Positions 32,679-42,239 of a stretch of 64,000 nt of DNA are shown here, piece by piece (the first letter of the stretch is position 1; every line of letters starts with the position of its first letter). The stretch is from JAEVLT01 sp050496765 (GTDB lineage Bacteria > Bacillota > Bacilli > Bacillales > Cytobacillaceae). The position numbers and the translations under genes were made by a program. The notes beneath the pieces are model-generated. The model was not told where the DNA came from, did not search any database, and saw nothing but the letters and a program-made list of their open reading frames with translations. Where the stretch lies: positions 1 through 64,000 of the forward strand of contig NZ_JBNWEO010000013.1 in assembly GCF_050496765.1 (NCBI RefSeq), in the 5' to 3' direction.

Positions 32679-33014
32679 TTAGTGATTTCCGTTATTTTGA
32701 ATCAATTTAACCATCATATTCGCAATCGCATGCCGCTCATTTTCGTCTGCAACAGACCAAAGATCGGACAAAACTCTTTGTTGCTCATTTTTAGGGTCTA
32801 CATTGTTTTGAAAGTAGCCGCCGATTTGAAATGCAAGATCACCAATTGCTTCTTTGTTCATTCCGGCGTTTTGAGCATGGTGCAAGCGATCAGCAAGGAA
32901 ATCTTCCCATTGTTTCCAGTTTTCTATAACAGTCCTTTTAAAAAGTAGTACAAGGATATTTTGCGAAGAGCGGCTGAAAATATGCACTTCTTTTTTTGAA
33001 AATTTCACTTGCAC
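32679..33014 (-). CDS. ymfJ: YmfJ family protein (DUF3243), start uncertain
   Basis: The C-terminal ~85 residues (VIENWKQWEDFLADRLHHAQ ... NERHAIANMMVKLIQN) are the DUF3243 family, whose members are ~85 residues and begin M-S/T-V-L/I-E-N. Here the codon where that Met is expected is AGG (in AAAAGGACTGTT), so no canonical start exists at the family position. The only in-frame start upstream is GTG at 33014, 18 bp after ymfI, giving an unusual 30-residue N-terminal extension and no good ribosome site. Either an extended protein, or a single-base change (or sequencing error) at the start. Function unknown. Confidence 0.75.
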   Translation of the reverse strand: MQVKFSKKEVHIFSRSSQNILVLLFKRTVIENWKQWEDFLADRLHHAQNAGMNKEAIGDLAFQIGGYFQNNVDPKNEQQRVLSDLWSVADENERHAIANMMVKLIQNNGNH

Positions 33015-33032
33015 TTCTTGCGACCCACGTTT

Positions 33033-33755
33033 TTAAATATACCAACCGCCGTTTACCGCAAGTACTTGGCCTGTGATGTAGGAGGATTCTTCTGAGACTA
33101 AAAAAAAGACACTGTCAGCGATTTCTTCCGGGAAGCCCAGCCTGCCGAGCGGAATTTCCTGGTGAAGCTGATTTATTTCTCCACTTGTGAATTGATCAAG
33201 CATCGCTGTGTTAACTGCTCCAGGCGCGATAGCATTCACGCGGATTCCGGACGATGCTACTTCTTTGCTTAATGCCTTTACAAAAGAGAGTTGTGCTCCC
33301 TTCGCTGCGGAATATGCTACCTCACATGCCGCTCCCGTTTGCCCCCATATGGAGGAAATAAGCACAATGCTTCCCGAGCGGCGGGACAGCAGTTTGGGGA
33401 GCAATTCCTTTATTAATAGCATAGGTCCGGATACATGAATGCGCATCAAACGTTCCAGCGTTTTCTGATCCAAATCCACGAACAAGCCGTAGTGACTGTT
33501 GCCGCTGCAATGGACAATTGCATGCAGCGAAAAAATTTGCGTAGCGATTGTTTTGTAGCCGTCTTCTTCAGCCAGATCGCCTTTTAGCGGAATAAACTCA
33601 CCGCCAAACTCGCGAAGCTTCTCCATTACTGTTTTTATGGCTTCTTCATTTTGATTGTAATGCAAATATAGGTTGTAACCTTTTGCTGCCAGCTTTAATG
33701 CCGTCGCCTGTCCGATTCCGCCGCTGGCGCCAGTAATCAATACAAATTTTTTCAC
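33033..33755 (-). CDS. ymfI: Elongation factor P 5-aminopentanone reductase (YmfI), SDR family
   Basis: 240-residue SDR with TGASGGIGQ (cofactor), YSAAK (catalytic Tyr/Lys) and ITGQVLAVNGG near the end. In B. subtilis YmfI is reported to reduce the 5-aminopentanone on EF-P Lys32 to 5-aminopentanol, completing that modification; the assignment here rests on synteny with ymfH and ymfJ. HCSGNS replaces the usual NNAG. Encoded just after the paired peptidase genes ymfF-ymfH. Confidence 0.88.
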   Translation of the reverse strand: MKKFVLITGASGGIGQATALKLAAKGYNLYLHYNQNEEAIKTVMEKLREFGGEFIPLKGDLAEEDGYKTIATQIFSLHAIVHCSGNSHYGLFVDLDQKTLERLMRIHVSGPMLLIKELLPKLLSRRSGSIVLISSIWGQTGAACEVAYSAAKGAQLSFVKALSKEVASSGIRVNAIAPGAVNTAMLDQFTSGEINQLHQEIPLGRLGFPEEIADSVFFLVSEESSYITGQVLAVNGGWYI

Positions 33756-33790
33756 AATCGTTCCACTCTTTCCGGTTTCTCTTCACTCAG

Positions 33791-33816
33791 AACAAAAGCG
33801 CCAAACTAGGCGCTTT
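33791..33816 (-). terminator. Weak hairpin terminator after ymfH
   Basis: Stem AAAGCGCC with GGCGCTTT and a broken T-run on the minus strand between ymfH and ymfI; likely leaky, since the genes form one conserved cluster. Confidence 0.55.
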
Positions 33817-33822
33817 CTTCTG

Positions 33823-35115
33823 TTAAGCTTTTTTTGGTATAACTTGGCATACTGAAAAGCGCTCTTCTGCAATCACTTCGGCTGCCAATTTTTCAACATC
33901 TGTTAACGTCATTTTTTCAAGGGTTGGCACTACATCGAACAAGTTCATATCATTGAAAGCATAGCGAGTAAACTGGTTGGCAATGTATTCAGGTGAATTA
34001 ATCGCCCGAAGGAATGCACCAATTTTCTTCTTTTTCGCCCGATCGAGCTGTTCATTACTAAACAGGCTGCCATTTTTGACGGATTTCAGCATTTTTTCCA
34101 GTGCTTCAGCCAAGCGATCCGGGTCGCTTGTATCGCCGCCTACCATCGCAAAGCCAAAGCCTTGCTCTAGTGTATAATCGAATGCGAAAGACTCGTCAAT
34201 CAAGCCTTCATTATATAGCTGATTATAGTTTTCCGAACTTTTGCCAAACAATAAATCGAGCAGCACGTTCATCGTTAACTCATTTGACAGCATTTCCGCA
34301 CCGCTTTGGTCAACGTGAAGCGCTTTAATACCAACAAGGCATTTGGCAGTCTGTACATTCATTTCAAGAACTTGCTTCTTTTCGGCAGCCTCTGATGGTT
34401 CTTCTTCAAATTGCCGTTTAATCTCCGGCATGTCCTTGTAATCCTTTTTCGACTGGTTTTCTCTAACTTGATTCATAATCGCTTCCGGGTCAACCGGCCC
34501 GACAACAAACAGCAGCATATTGCTGGGATGATAAAATGTGTTGTAGCACTCATAAAGCAAGTCTTTTGTAATATGCGAAATCGATTCGACCGTCCCGGCA
34601 ATATCAATTTTCACAGGGTGGTTTTTGTATAAATTTTGGATAAGCCCGAAATAAAGGCGCCAATCGGGATTATCATCATACATCGTTATTTCTTGGCCAA
34701 TAATTCCTTTTTCTTTTTCAACAGTTTTTTCAGAAAAATAAGGATCTTGGACAAAGTCAATCAACGTCTCCAAATTTTTCTCCACATTTGAAGTACTCGA
34801 GAATAAATAGGCTGTGCGCGTAAAGGACGTAAATGCATTGGCAGAAGCACCTTGACGGCTAAATTGTTGGAACACATCACCGTCTTCTTTTTCAAACAGC
34901 TTATGCTCGAGAAAATGCGCGATCCCATCCGGAACTTTTGTAAACTCCTCTTTTCCAAGTGGAACAAAGTGATTATCAACTGAACCATACTTTGTTGTAA
35001 ACGTGGCATACGTTTTATTGAAGCCTTTTTTCGGCAATATATACACATTTAAACCATTTGCAAGTTTCTCATAAAATAATTCTTCTTGAAGCTGGTCAAA
35101 CACAATTTTCTCCAT
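33823..35115 (-). CDS. ymfH: M16-family zinc metallopeptidase YmfH (catalytic partner)
   Basis: 430 residues of the pitrilysin/processing-peptidase class. The inverted zinc motif HxxEH is present as AHFLEHKLFE, with a distal Glu expected some 75 residues later (EKEKGIIGQEITMYDDNP). The start overlaps the ymfF stop (TAATG), showing translational coupling. YmfF and YmfH are thought to form a heterodimer in which only YmfH has the active site. The substrate in Bacillus is unknown. Confidence 0.92.
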   Translation of the reverse strand: MEKIVFDQLQEELFYEKLANGLNVYILPKKGFNKTYATFTTKYGSVDNHFVPLGKEEFTKVPDGIAHFLEHKLFEKEDGDVFQQFSRQGASANAFTSFTRTAYLFSSTSNVEKNLETLIDFVQDPYFSEKTVEKEKGIIGQEITMYDDNPDWRLYFGLIQNLYKNHPVKIDIAGTVESISHITKDLLYECYNTFYHPSNMLLFVVGPVDPEAIMNQVRENQSKKDYKDMPEIKRQFEEEPSEAAEKKQVLEMNVQTAKCLVGIKALHVDQSGAEMLSNELTMNVLLDLLFGKSSENYNQLYNEGLIDESFAFDYTLEQGFGFAMVGGDTSDPDRLAEALEKMLKSVKNGSLFSNEQLDRAKKKKIGAFLRAINSPEYIANQFTRYAFNDMNLFDVVPTLEKMTLTDVEKLAAEVIAEERFSVCQVIPKKA

Positions 35116-36398
35116 TAGTTGCCCGCCTCCATTCCCGTTAAAAAGTAAATCGTATCCAATTCAATTTTAGTTGCGGCCGCCACAATTTCTTCTTTTGACA
35201 CCTTTTGCATTTCGCTTAGCCATTGTTCAAGGTCAATGGTTGTTTTGGCGACAACGTTATGGTAGAGCACTTCAATCAATCCTCGAGTTGTATCGATCGT
35301 TTCAAGCATTTGATTTTGGATAACTGCTTTTGTTTGTTCAAGTTCTGTATCCGTAAAATCGCCTTTTTTCATTGCCTCCATTTGTTCATGGATAATCCCT
35401 ACAGCCTTGTCATAGTTTTTTAAATCAATCCCTGACATGACCATTAAAAGCCCTTTGTGGCTTTCAAGCCGGCTTGCTGCATAATAGGCAAGACTTGCTT
35501 TTTCGCGAACATTGATAAACAATTTCGAATGAGAAAAGCCGCCGAATATGCCGTTAAAAACCTGCAATGCAAAATAATCAGGGTCGCCATAGCGGATATT
35601 TGTCCGGTAGCCCATATTTAGTTTCCCTTGTTTAACATCTTGTTGTTCTTTGATCTCCTGAACCGTTTCTTTTTTCGCTGCCCTGACATTTTCAATTTTT
35701 TTCGGGGTGCGTTTCTCAAACTGCAAAAGTCCTGATACAATTTGGTTTACATCCGCTTCCTTTACATCCCCAATTACAAACAGATCCAATTCATCTTCTT
35801 GGAATGCTTTTTGATAGTATTCGTATAAGCTTTCCGCCGTTATCACGTCGACATCGTCTTTTTCGCCGTTGACTTGTAGAGCATACGGTTCTCCTTTGCA
35901 CATTTCCTCAATCAACCGCACGTTTGAATACCGCATTTTATCATCATACACAGACTGAATCCGCTGCTTTAATGTCCGCTTTTCTTTTTCAACCGTATCA
36001 TTTTCAAACGCATTGCCGTTAGTATGTGGGCGCGTTAAAATTTCGGCTAAAAATTCAAACCCTTTTTTCAAAAGCGGACTAGGATCGCTTAAAAATTTTT
36101 CATTGGCGATTTCTAGTGAAAAACTCATCACATGGTACTCGCCTTTTTTGGCCAGATCTACATAAAAAGTGGCTCCGTAAAGTTCGTCCAAATACGATCG
36201 CAATTGGGTGGTCGATGGATATTTGGCCGAACTTGACTGCAGCACTTGCGGAAGGAGAGCGCGTTTCGTCACATCTTCTTTCATCAGCGGGGCTTTCATT
36301 TTCCAAACAATTGTTGTCGTTTTATACTGTTCAGTTTCTACTAAATGAAGCTTGAATCCTTGCATATCCGTTATTTTTTCCGTCAATGCAGTCGTCAT
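35115..36398 (-). CDS. ymfF: M16-family peptidase-like protein YmfF (no zinc motif)
   Basis: 427 residues with the M16 fold (LRSYLDELYGATFYVDLAKKGEYH; GGFSHSKLFINVREKASLAYYAAS). At the place where HxxEH should be, the sequence is TKRALLPQVLQSSS, so it lacks the zinc ligands, like the non-catalytic alpha subunit of other M16 pairs. It carries the RExxSLAY substrate-side motif of the C-terminal half. Works with YmfH, encoded with 1-bp overlap downstream. Confidence 0.92.
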   Translation of the reverse strand: MTTALTEKITDMQGFKLHLVETEQYKTTTIVWKMKAPLMKEDVTKRALLPQVLQSSSAKYPSTTQLRSYLDELYGATFYVDLAKKGEYHVMSFSLEIANEKFLSDPSPLLKKGFEFLAEILTRPHTNGNAFENDTVEKEKRTLKQRIQSVYDDKMRYSNVRLIEEMCKGEPYALQVNGEKDDVDVITAESLYEYYQKAFQEDELDLFVIGDVKEADVNQIVSGLLQFEKRTPKKIENVRAAKKETVQEIKEQQDVKQGKLNMGYRTNIRYGDPDYFALQVFNGIFGGFSHSKLFINVREKASLAYYAASRLESHKGLLMVMSGIDLKNYDKAVGIIHEQMEAMKKGDFTDTELEQTKAVIQNQMLETIDTTRGLIEVLYHNVVAKTTIDLEQWLSEMQKVSKEEIVAAATKIELDTIYFLTGMEAGN

Positions 36399-36527
36399 TA
36401 AACCAGTCCTCCTTTACCTTTTAAAAGGCTTATCATAACTATATGTATGCACATGAACAGATTTATTTTTTCCAATTAAAATAAACTGTATTCTCACTAT
36501 AAGCTGTTTGGTTCTCTTCCTACAAGT

Positions 36528-36557
36528 TAAAACCCTCAGCAAATGATTGCTGAGGGC
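36528..36557 (-). terminator. Terminator of the nupNOPQ operon
   Basis: Stem CCCTCAGCAAT/ATTTGCTGAGGG with a TTTTAAC tail on the minus strand, 9 bp past nupQ. Confidence 0.75.
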
Positions 36558-36565
36558 AAAAAGAA

Positions 36566-37525
36566 TTACCGGCTGCCTTTAATATAATGAACACCATCTG
36601 CTTTCGGTGCTTCTGCCCGGCCGATAAACCCGGTTAAAGCGAGAATCGTCAAAACATATGGAGCAATTAATAAGTACACACTTGGAATTGATTTTAAGAA
36701 CGGCAAACTTGAGCCAATGATGCTTAGACTTTGAGCAAAACCAAAGAAGATAGCAGCCCCCATCGCTCCCAGCGGGTGCCACTTGCCAAAAATCATCGCT
36801 GCCAGCGCCATGAATCCCTGTCCGCTAATGGTTGCATGGCTAAAATTGGATGAAATCGACTCGGCATACACACCTCCTCCAATTCCACCAAGCGCCCCCG
36901 AAATCATGACGCCGAAGTAGCGCATTTTCGATACGTTGATACCCATTGTATCGGCAGCCATTGGATGTTCGCCAACCGAGCGAAGCCGCAAACCGAACGG
37001 CGTCTTGTAAATAATGTACCAAGCGATCACGGCAACAATAATGGCTACAAAGGATGTCCAATACGTATCTTGGAAAAATAATTTCCCGATAATTGGTATG
37101 TCTTTCAATACAGGAACATCAATTTTGCTAAAGCCATTTTGAATAATGTCCGTTTCTCCCTTGCCATAAATCAGTTTTACCAAAAATAGGGTTAGGCCGG
37201 ATGCTAACAGGTTGATCGCCACACCGGATACCGTATGATCCGCACGAAAGGTGATCGATGCAACAGCATGTAGAATGGAGAACAAGCCTCCAGCAATCAT
37301 CGCTGCAATTAACGAAATCCACGGGGTCCAGTTACCAAATGTACCGGCAAAAGTTAGGTTAAAGACAATCGCTGTAAAGGCACCGATCCACATCAATCCT
37401 TCCAGTCCAATGTTGACAACTCCGGAACGCTCGGAAAACACTCCGCCTAATGCAGTGAAGACAAGTGGTGCCGCCCATAATAAGGTTGATGGAATAATGA
37501 TTGCTAAAATTTCCATGAAGCTCAC
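36566..37525 (-). CDS. nupQ: Nucleoside ABC transporter permease NupQ
   Basis: 319 residues with about nine membrane helices, of the BPD_transp_2 (branched-chain amino acid/ribose/nucleoside) permease family. Signature GLEGLMWIGAF near the N-terminus and the coupling segment GEHPMAADTMGINVSKMRYFGVMISGALGG. It pairs with NupP, whose gene ends immediately upstream (no gap). Homologous to B. subtilis YufQ of the guanosine importer NupNOPQ; substrate range here is inferred. Confidence 0.9.
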   Translation of the reverse strand: MSFMEILAIIIPSTLLWAAPLVFTALGGVFSERSGVVNIGLEGLMWIGAFTAIVFNLTFAGTFGNWTPWISLIAAMIAGGLFSILHAVASITFRADHTVSGVAINLLASGLTLFLVKLIYGKGETDIIQNGFSKIDVPVLKDIPIIGKLFFQDTYWTSFVAIIVAVIAWYIIYKTPFGLRLRSVGEHPMAADTMGINVSKMRYFGVMISGALGGIGGGVYAESISSNFSHATISGQGFMALAAMIFGKWHPLGAMGAAIFFGFAQSLSIIGSSLPFLKSIPSVYLLIAPYVLTILALTGFIGRAEAPKADGVHYIKGSR

Positions 37526-38572
37526 TTACTTCACCCCCTTTTTATTCAATCGGTCAAGTGCCCAACGAATGATGTAGCTTGAAGCAACGAAAAACACAAT
37601 AAGCGCAATGATAATATCAACGAGTTCATTCGGGACACCTGCTTCAAGCGGCATATTGAGCGCCCCCACTTTTAATACCCCAAAAAGAAGGGCAGCAAAG
37701 AAAACACCAAGCGCTGTATTGCCGCCAAGCAGCGCAACAGCAATGCCATCAAAGCCAACGCCGGTAAACCCGCCTTTAACAGCTACATAGCCAAACGTTC
37801 CAAGACCTTCCATTGCCCCGGCCAATCCGGCAAAAATACCGGAGATCACCATGGAAAGGATAATGTTCTTGTTGACGCTCATTCCCGCATAATGAGCGGC
37901 ATGCTGGTTAAAACCAACCGCACGCAGTTCAAAACCACGGGTCGTTTTTTCAAGGAAAAACCACATAATCACTAAACAAATAAGAGCAAGCACAATGCCC
38001 CAGTGCAAACGAGAATAATCGGTAATACTTTCGAGCCATGGCGATCTGAGCGAAGCCGCATCCGGAATATTCGGGGTACGATCTTTATTGTTTGTGACGA
38101 CTGAACGAATAAAATAGTTCGTTACATGCAATGCGATATAGTTCATCATAATGGTGACAATGACTTCATGAACCCGGAAGCGCGCTTTTAACAATCCCGG
38201 GATAAATGCCCATAGTGCGCCTGCGGCCATTGATGCTAAAATGGCTAGCGGCAGTAAAACTGCTTTTGGAAGATCAAAAGAAATACCGACCCATACTGAG
38301 GCAAACCAGCCGACAATAAACTGGCCTTCGACGCCAATGTTAAACAAACCGACACGAAACGCAAAGGCAACTGCCAGTCCCGATAAAATATAGGGGGTTA
38401 CTTGCCTGATCACTTCCCCTACATAGTATGTACCGCCAAATGCGCCATTCCATAGCGCTGTAAAGGCAGCTACTGGATCATAGCCGCTTGCCACCATAAT
38501 AATCGTCCCTACAAGTATCCCCAGTAATAAAGCGATAAGTGGCGTTAAAAGATTCCGCAAGCGTTTAGACAT
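37526..38572 (-). CDS. nupP: Nucleoside ABC transporter permease NupP
   Basis: 348 residues, a second BPD_transp_2 permease with ~10 helices and the coupling-loop motif RAVGFNQHAAHYAGMSVNKN. It overlaps the end of the ATPase gene nupO by 8 bp and is followed at once by nupQ, so the membrane part is a heterodimer. YufP homologue. Confidence 0.9.
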   Translation of the reverse strand: MSKRLRNLLTPLIALLLGILVGTIIMVASGYDPVAAFTALWNGAFGGTYYVGEVIRQVTPYILSGLAVAFAFRVGLFNIGVEGQFIVGWFASVWVGISFDLPKAVLLPLAILASMAAGALWAFIPGLLKARFRVHEVIVTIMMNYIALHVTNYFIRSVVTNNKDRTPNIPDAASLRSPWLESITDYSRLHWGIVLALICLVIMWFFLEKTTRGFELRAVGFNQHAAHYAGMSVNKNIILSMVISGIFAGLAGAMEGLGTFGYVAVKGGFTGVGFDGIAVALLGGNTALGVFFAALLFGVLKVGALNMPLEAGVPNELVDIIIALIVFFVASSYIIRWALDRLNKKGVK

Positions 38573-40109
38573 GTGTTCCTTCCCCCGCTTCTTTTCGATT
38601 CGATCCTGCCATTAACAGCCCCAATTCTTGTTCTGTTGTATCTTTCGGATCCACAATGGCGACAATTTTCCCTTCAAAAATAACGGCAATCCGATCGCTG
38701 ACATTAAGGATTTCATCCAATTCAAATGAAACAAGCAATACCGCTTTTCCATGATCCCGCTGTTCGATCAATCGTTTATGGATAAATTCAATTGCTCCGA
38801 CATCCAATCCCCGTGTCGGTTGGGCTGCGATCAGCAAGTCAGGGTCGCGGTCGATTTCGCGGCCGATAATCGCTTTTTGCTGGTTTCCTCCTGACAAAGC
38901 GCGAGCAAGGGTGTATTCGCTCGGTGTTCGCACATCAAATTCTTTAATTAACGTCCGGGCTTTATTATAGATTTCTTTGAAATTTAAAATGCCATTTTTT
39001 GAAAAAGGTTTCTGATAATACGTTTGCAGCACCATATTTTCTCCAATTGGATAATTTAGTACTAGTCCGTGTTTATGTCTGTCTTGCGGGATATGTCCAA
39101 CACCTGTCTCCGTGATTTTCCTTGGAGTCGAATGGATTAATTCTTTGCCATTTAGTAAAATATTGCCGCTTTCAGACTTTCTCAGTCCGGTGATCGCCTC
39201 AATCAATTCGGTTTGTCCGTTTCCATCAATCCCGGCAATCCCAACGATTTCACCAGCACGAACGGATAAATTTAAACCATTTACGGCGGATACACCCCGC
39301 GCATCCTTTACAACAAGATGATTGATTTGAAGGACTTCTTGTTTTGGCTGCGCCGGTGCTTTTTCAGTTTTGAAAACTACTTCACGGCCAACCATCAAAT
39401 GCGCCAATTCGTTGGCATTTGTCTCATTGACATGAACCGTACCGATTCCTTTCCCTTTCCGAATAACCGTGACCCGGTCGCAGACTTCCATAATTTCTTT
39501 TAATTTATGGGTAATCAACAGAATTGATTTTCCTTCTTTTATAAGCGTTTTCATTATCTGAATCAATTCCTTGATTTCCTGCGGGGTTAACACTGCTGTT
39601 GGCTCGTCAAAAATCAAGATTTCTGCACCGCGGTATAAGGTTTTTAAAATTTCCACACGCTGCTGCATTCCGACTGAAATGTCAGCGATTTTTGCCCTTG
39701 GATCAACAGCCAGGCCGTACCGTTCAGAAATTTCCCGCACTTCTTTTTCAGCTCTTTTCAAATCAAGCCGCCCGGCTTTTGTTGTCTCTTTTCCGAGAAT
39801 AATATTTTCTGTAACCGTGAAGACGTCAACTAGCATAAAATGCTGGTGCACCATTCCAATTCCGAGATCGTTTGCCACATTCGGATTGGTAATGTTAACA
39901 GGTTTTCCCTTTACGCGAACTTCACCTGCTTCCGGCTGATACAAACCAAACAGCACGTTCATTAACGTAGATTTGCCTGCTCCATTTTCACCAAGTAATG
40001 CATGAATTTCTCCTTTTTTCAACTGAAGGGTAATATTATCGTTCGCAACAAAGCCATTAAATTCTTTCCGAATGTTAAGCATCTCGATTACATAATCCAA
40101 TTGTCTCAC
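38565..40109 (-). CDS. nupO: Nucleoside ABC transporter ATP-binding protein NupO
   Basis: 514 residues with two fused ABC domains: the first with Walker A GENGAGKST, signature ISVGMQQRVEIL and Walker B ILIFDEPTAVLTP; the second with IDGNGQTE in place of a canonical Walker A, signature ALSGGNQQKAIIGRE and Walker B-like LLIAAQPTRGLD. This degenerate second site is normal for RbsA/YufO-type importers. It energises NupP/NupQ. Separated from nupN by 193 bp with a strong hairpin. Confidence 0.92.
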   Translation of the reverse strand: MRQLDYVIEMLNIRKEFNGFVANDNITLQLKKGEIHALLGENGAGKSTLMNVLFGLYQPEAGEVRVKGKPVNITNPNVANDLGIGMVHQHFMLVDVFTVTENIILGKETTKAGRLDLKRAEKEVREISERYGLAVDPRAKIADISVGMQQRVEILKTLYRGAEILIFDEPTAVLTPQEIKELIQIMKTLIKEGKSILLITHKLKEIMEVCDRVTVIRKGKGIGTVHVNETNANELAHLMVGREVVFKTEKAPAQPKQEVLQINHLVVKDARGVSAVNGLNLSVRAGEIVGIAGIDGNGQTELIEAITGLRKSESGNILLNGKELIHSTPRKITETGVGHIPQDRHKHGLVLNYPIGENMVLQTYYQKPFSKNGILNFKEIYNKARTLIKEFDVRTPSEYTLARALSGGNQQKAIIGREIDRDPDLLIAAQPTRGLDVGAIEFIHKRLIEQRDHGKAVLLVSFELDEILNVSDRIAVIFEGKIVAIVDPKDTTEQELGLLMAGSNRKEAGEGTHV

Positions 40110-40260
40110 TCCTTGCTTTAGGTAAGGAATTACTATAAACGATAAGTAGTAAGATGTCAGACCTTATTACTCAGCAAAAAACAGGGACTACTCCCCTATT
40201 AAAGTCTTAAGTGAAAGGTAGAATTGCTTTCTACGCTTCAATTAAGATTTTATGTATGTT

Positions 40261-40293
40261 AGCAGAAGCAGGCATAAAAGCCTGCTCCTGCTT
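40261..40293 (-). promoter_or_regulatory. Intercistronic hairpin between nupN and nupO
   Basis: A long stem (AGCAGGAGCAGGC with GCCTGCTTCTGCT, loop TTTTAT) follows nupN directly but has no T-run. Such hairpins after binding-protein genes usually protect the upstream message and lower expression of the transporter genes downstream. Confidence 0.55.
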
Positions 40294-40302
40294 ATGTTCC
40301 AT

Positions 40303-41397
40303 TTATTTTGCCGTAAAATCTTTTACTTCTTCCGGTTTCGTCGGAATCTTTAAAGATCCGGATTTTATTTTGTCCGTCCAGTTCGCCACTGCTTTTTCAA
40401 TATCCGCTTTATTTGGAACAGCATCGTTAATTGGCGCAAGTCCTACCCCATCTTCAGACAGTCCGTACGTAATCGTTTTTCCGCCTGGGAAATTGCCGTT
40501 TTTCGCCTTTGTGGTCAAGTCTTTTACCGCAATGTCTACACGCTTCAATGCTGAAGTAAGGACAACATTTTGCTGTTTTCCGTTAACGGATACAACCCCT
40601 TCTTTCGATTGATCAGAGTCAACACCGATAGCCCAAATGACTTTTGAAGGATCTTTGCTTAAACGGTCGCGTGCTTCTTTAAACAAACCGTTTCCTGTTG
40701 CACCGGCAGCATGGAAAATCACATCTTCGTCTGAAGAATACATTTTCGAAGCAATTGCTTGTCCTTTTGCTGCATCCTGGAAGCTTGCTGCATATTGCAC
40801 GTCAACTGTTGCATTTGGATTTGCTGTTTTAACTCCTGCTAAGAAGCCAGCTTCAAAACGGTCGATTACTTCACTCTTCATCCCGCCGATAAAGCCGATT
40901 TTATTTGTTTTTGTTGTCATACCGGCAACAACTCCCGCCAGAAAAGACGATTCATTTTCTTTAAACAGGATGCTGGCAACATTCGGTTTGTTGACGACAC
41001 TATCGACAATCGCGAAATTGGATTTAGGCCGCTGTGAAGCAATTTTTTCAACATCTTTCTGCATCAAAAACCCAATCCCGTAAACAAGATCAAAACCTTG
41101 GCGGGACAGTGTATTCAAATTTGTTGCATAATCAGCATCGGACTTGGATTGAAGATAGTCATACCCATTTTTGCCTTTTTGCAGATTGTTTTCTTTTCCG
41201 TAATCTTGAAGACCTTTCCAGGCAGATTGGTTAAAAGATTTATCGTCAATCCCGCCAATATCCGTGACCATACCGACTGTAAATGCTTTTCCCTTACCGC
41301 TGTTCGCTGCATTGTTATTACTTTTTCCACAAGCTCCCAAAAGCGTCCCGGCAGCAAGCACAAGCGACAAGGCAATTCCAAGTTTGCGCTTTTTCAA
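40303..41397 (-). CDS. nupN: BMP-family nucleoside-binding lipoprotein NupN
   Basis: 364 residues. A lipoprotein signal peptide (KKRKLGIALSLVLAAGTLLGAC) with lipobox LGAC and an Asn/Ser-rich linker. The Bmp/PnrA domain follows (FTVGMVTDIGGIDDKSFNQSAWKGLQ; IGFIGGMKSEVIDRFEAGFLAGV; IWAIGVDSDQSKEG), which binds purine nucleosides in relatives. Membrane-anchored receptor for the NupOPQ importer. Confidence 0.93.
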   Translation of the reverse strand: MKKRKLGIALSLVLAAGTLLGACGKSNNNAANSGKGKAFTVGMVTDIGGIDDKSFNQSAWKGLQDYGKENNLQKGKNGYDYLQSKSDADYATNLNTLSRQGFDLVYGIGFLMQKDVEKIASQRPKSNFAIVDSVVNKPNVASILFKENESSFLAGVVAGMTTKTNKIGFIGGMKSEVIDRFEAGFLAGVKTANPNATVDVQYAASFQDAAKGQAIASKMYSSDEDVIFHAAGATGNGLFKEARDRLSKDPSKVIWAIGVDSDQSKEGVVSVNGKQQNVVLTSALKRVDIAVKDLTTKAKNGNFPGGKTITYGLSEDGVGLAPINDAVPNKADIEKAVANWTDKIKSGSLKIPTKPEEVKDFTAK

Positions 41398-41487
41398 AAT
41401 AAAAGACCCCCTAAACTGTTCATGATTTAGTAGAAATGCTAAGGTAAGACAGGATTTATTTTTTGTAATCCCACTTAAAATGATTCA

Positions 41488-42213
41488 TTAAACTCTTTTT
41501 CGCAATACCCGAAAACTAAACTTGTCTGCTTTAAAATAATTCAGTGAGTAAAGAATGGGCTCATCGTTTTCGTCATAATGCATTTGTTTTAATACAAGCA
41601 GGGCCGTTTCCGGTTCACATTCTAGAATAGGCGAAATTTTTTCGTGATAGCCAATAGGCTCAATATGTGCAATTGCGTATGTAATTCTCCGGCTTGCCTT
41701 TTCTTCTAAAGTATGAAAAATCGATCCTTCGACATAGGAGAATTCTTCTGGAAAAATTCTTTCAGGAATTTTGTCGATGCAATAGACAACAGGATCTCCA
41801 TTGGCTGTCCTGACTCTTTCAATGACAAATAGATTCTCATCAGGTGCACAATAAAATTTTCGTATATCTTCTTCACATGGCTGTTGGGATGAAGAACGAA
41901 GAAAAATAGTTCCGGGTTTTAAACCTGCTTCTTTAATCATGTCAGTGACACTGCTTAGCTGTTCGATCCCTGATGTGAATAGCGGTTTAGCATTTACAAA
42001 TGTTCCAACACCATGACGACGAACGATTACGTTTTCTTCTTCAAGAACACGCAGTGCCTCCCTCAGCGTCGCTCTGCTCACTCCTAAATGTTTGGCAAGA
42101 TCAAATTCTGACGGCAGTTTCTCTTTTTCTTTATAAATTCCCTTTTCAATGTCTTGTTTGAGACGGTCGATCACTTGCAAGTACAAATGCCGGTTATCTG
42201 ACTTAATGGACAT
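41488..42213 (-). CDS. ymfC: GntR/HutC-family transcriptional regulator YmfC
   Basis: 241 residues. N-terminal winged-helix (LPSEFDLAKHLGVSRATLREALRVLEEENVIVRRHGVGTFV) and C-terminal UTRA ligand domain (LFVIERVRTANGDPVVYCIDKIP). It sits directly upstream of nupN on the same strand, 90 bp away, and most likely controls the nup operon. GGAGGAAG ribosome site. The effector is unknown; a nucleoside-related ligand would fit the context. Confidence 0.88.
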   Translation of the reverse strand: MSIKSDNRHLYLQVIDRLKQDIEKGIYKEKEKLPSEFDLAKHLGVSRATLREALRVLEEENVIVRRHGVGTFVNAKPLFTSGIEQLSSVTDMIKEAGLKPGTIFLRSSSQQPCEEDIRKFYCAPDENLFVIERVRTANGDPVVYCIDKIPERIFPEEFSYVEGSIFHTLEEKASRRITYAIAHIEPIGYHEKISPILECEPETALLVLKQMHYDENDEPILYSLNYFKADKFSFRVLRKRV

Positions 42214-42239
42214 GCAACTTCCTCCAGCCTTTTCCTAGG

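Noticed and set aside
35115..36398. ymfF as a broken peptidase gene because it lacks HxxEH
   Set aside because: Loss of the zinc motif is the norm for the non-catalytic partner in paired M16 proteins, and the frame is full length and coupled to ymfH.
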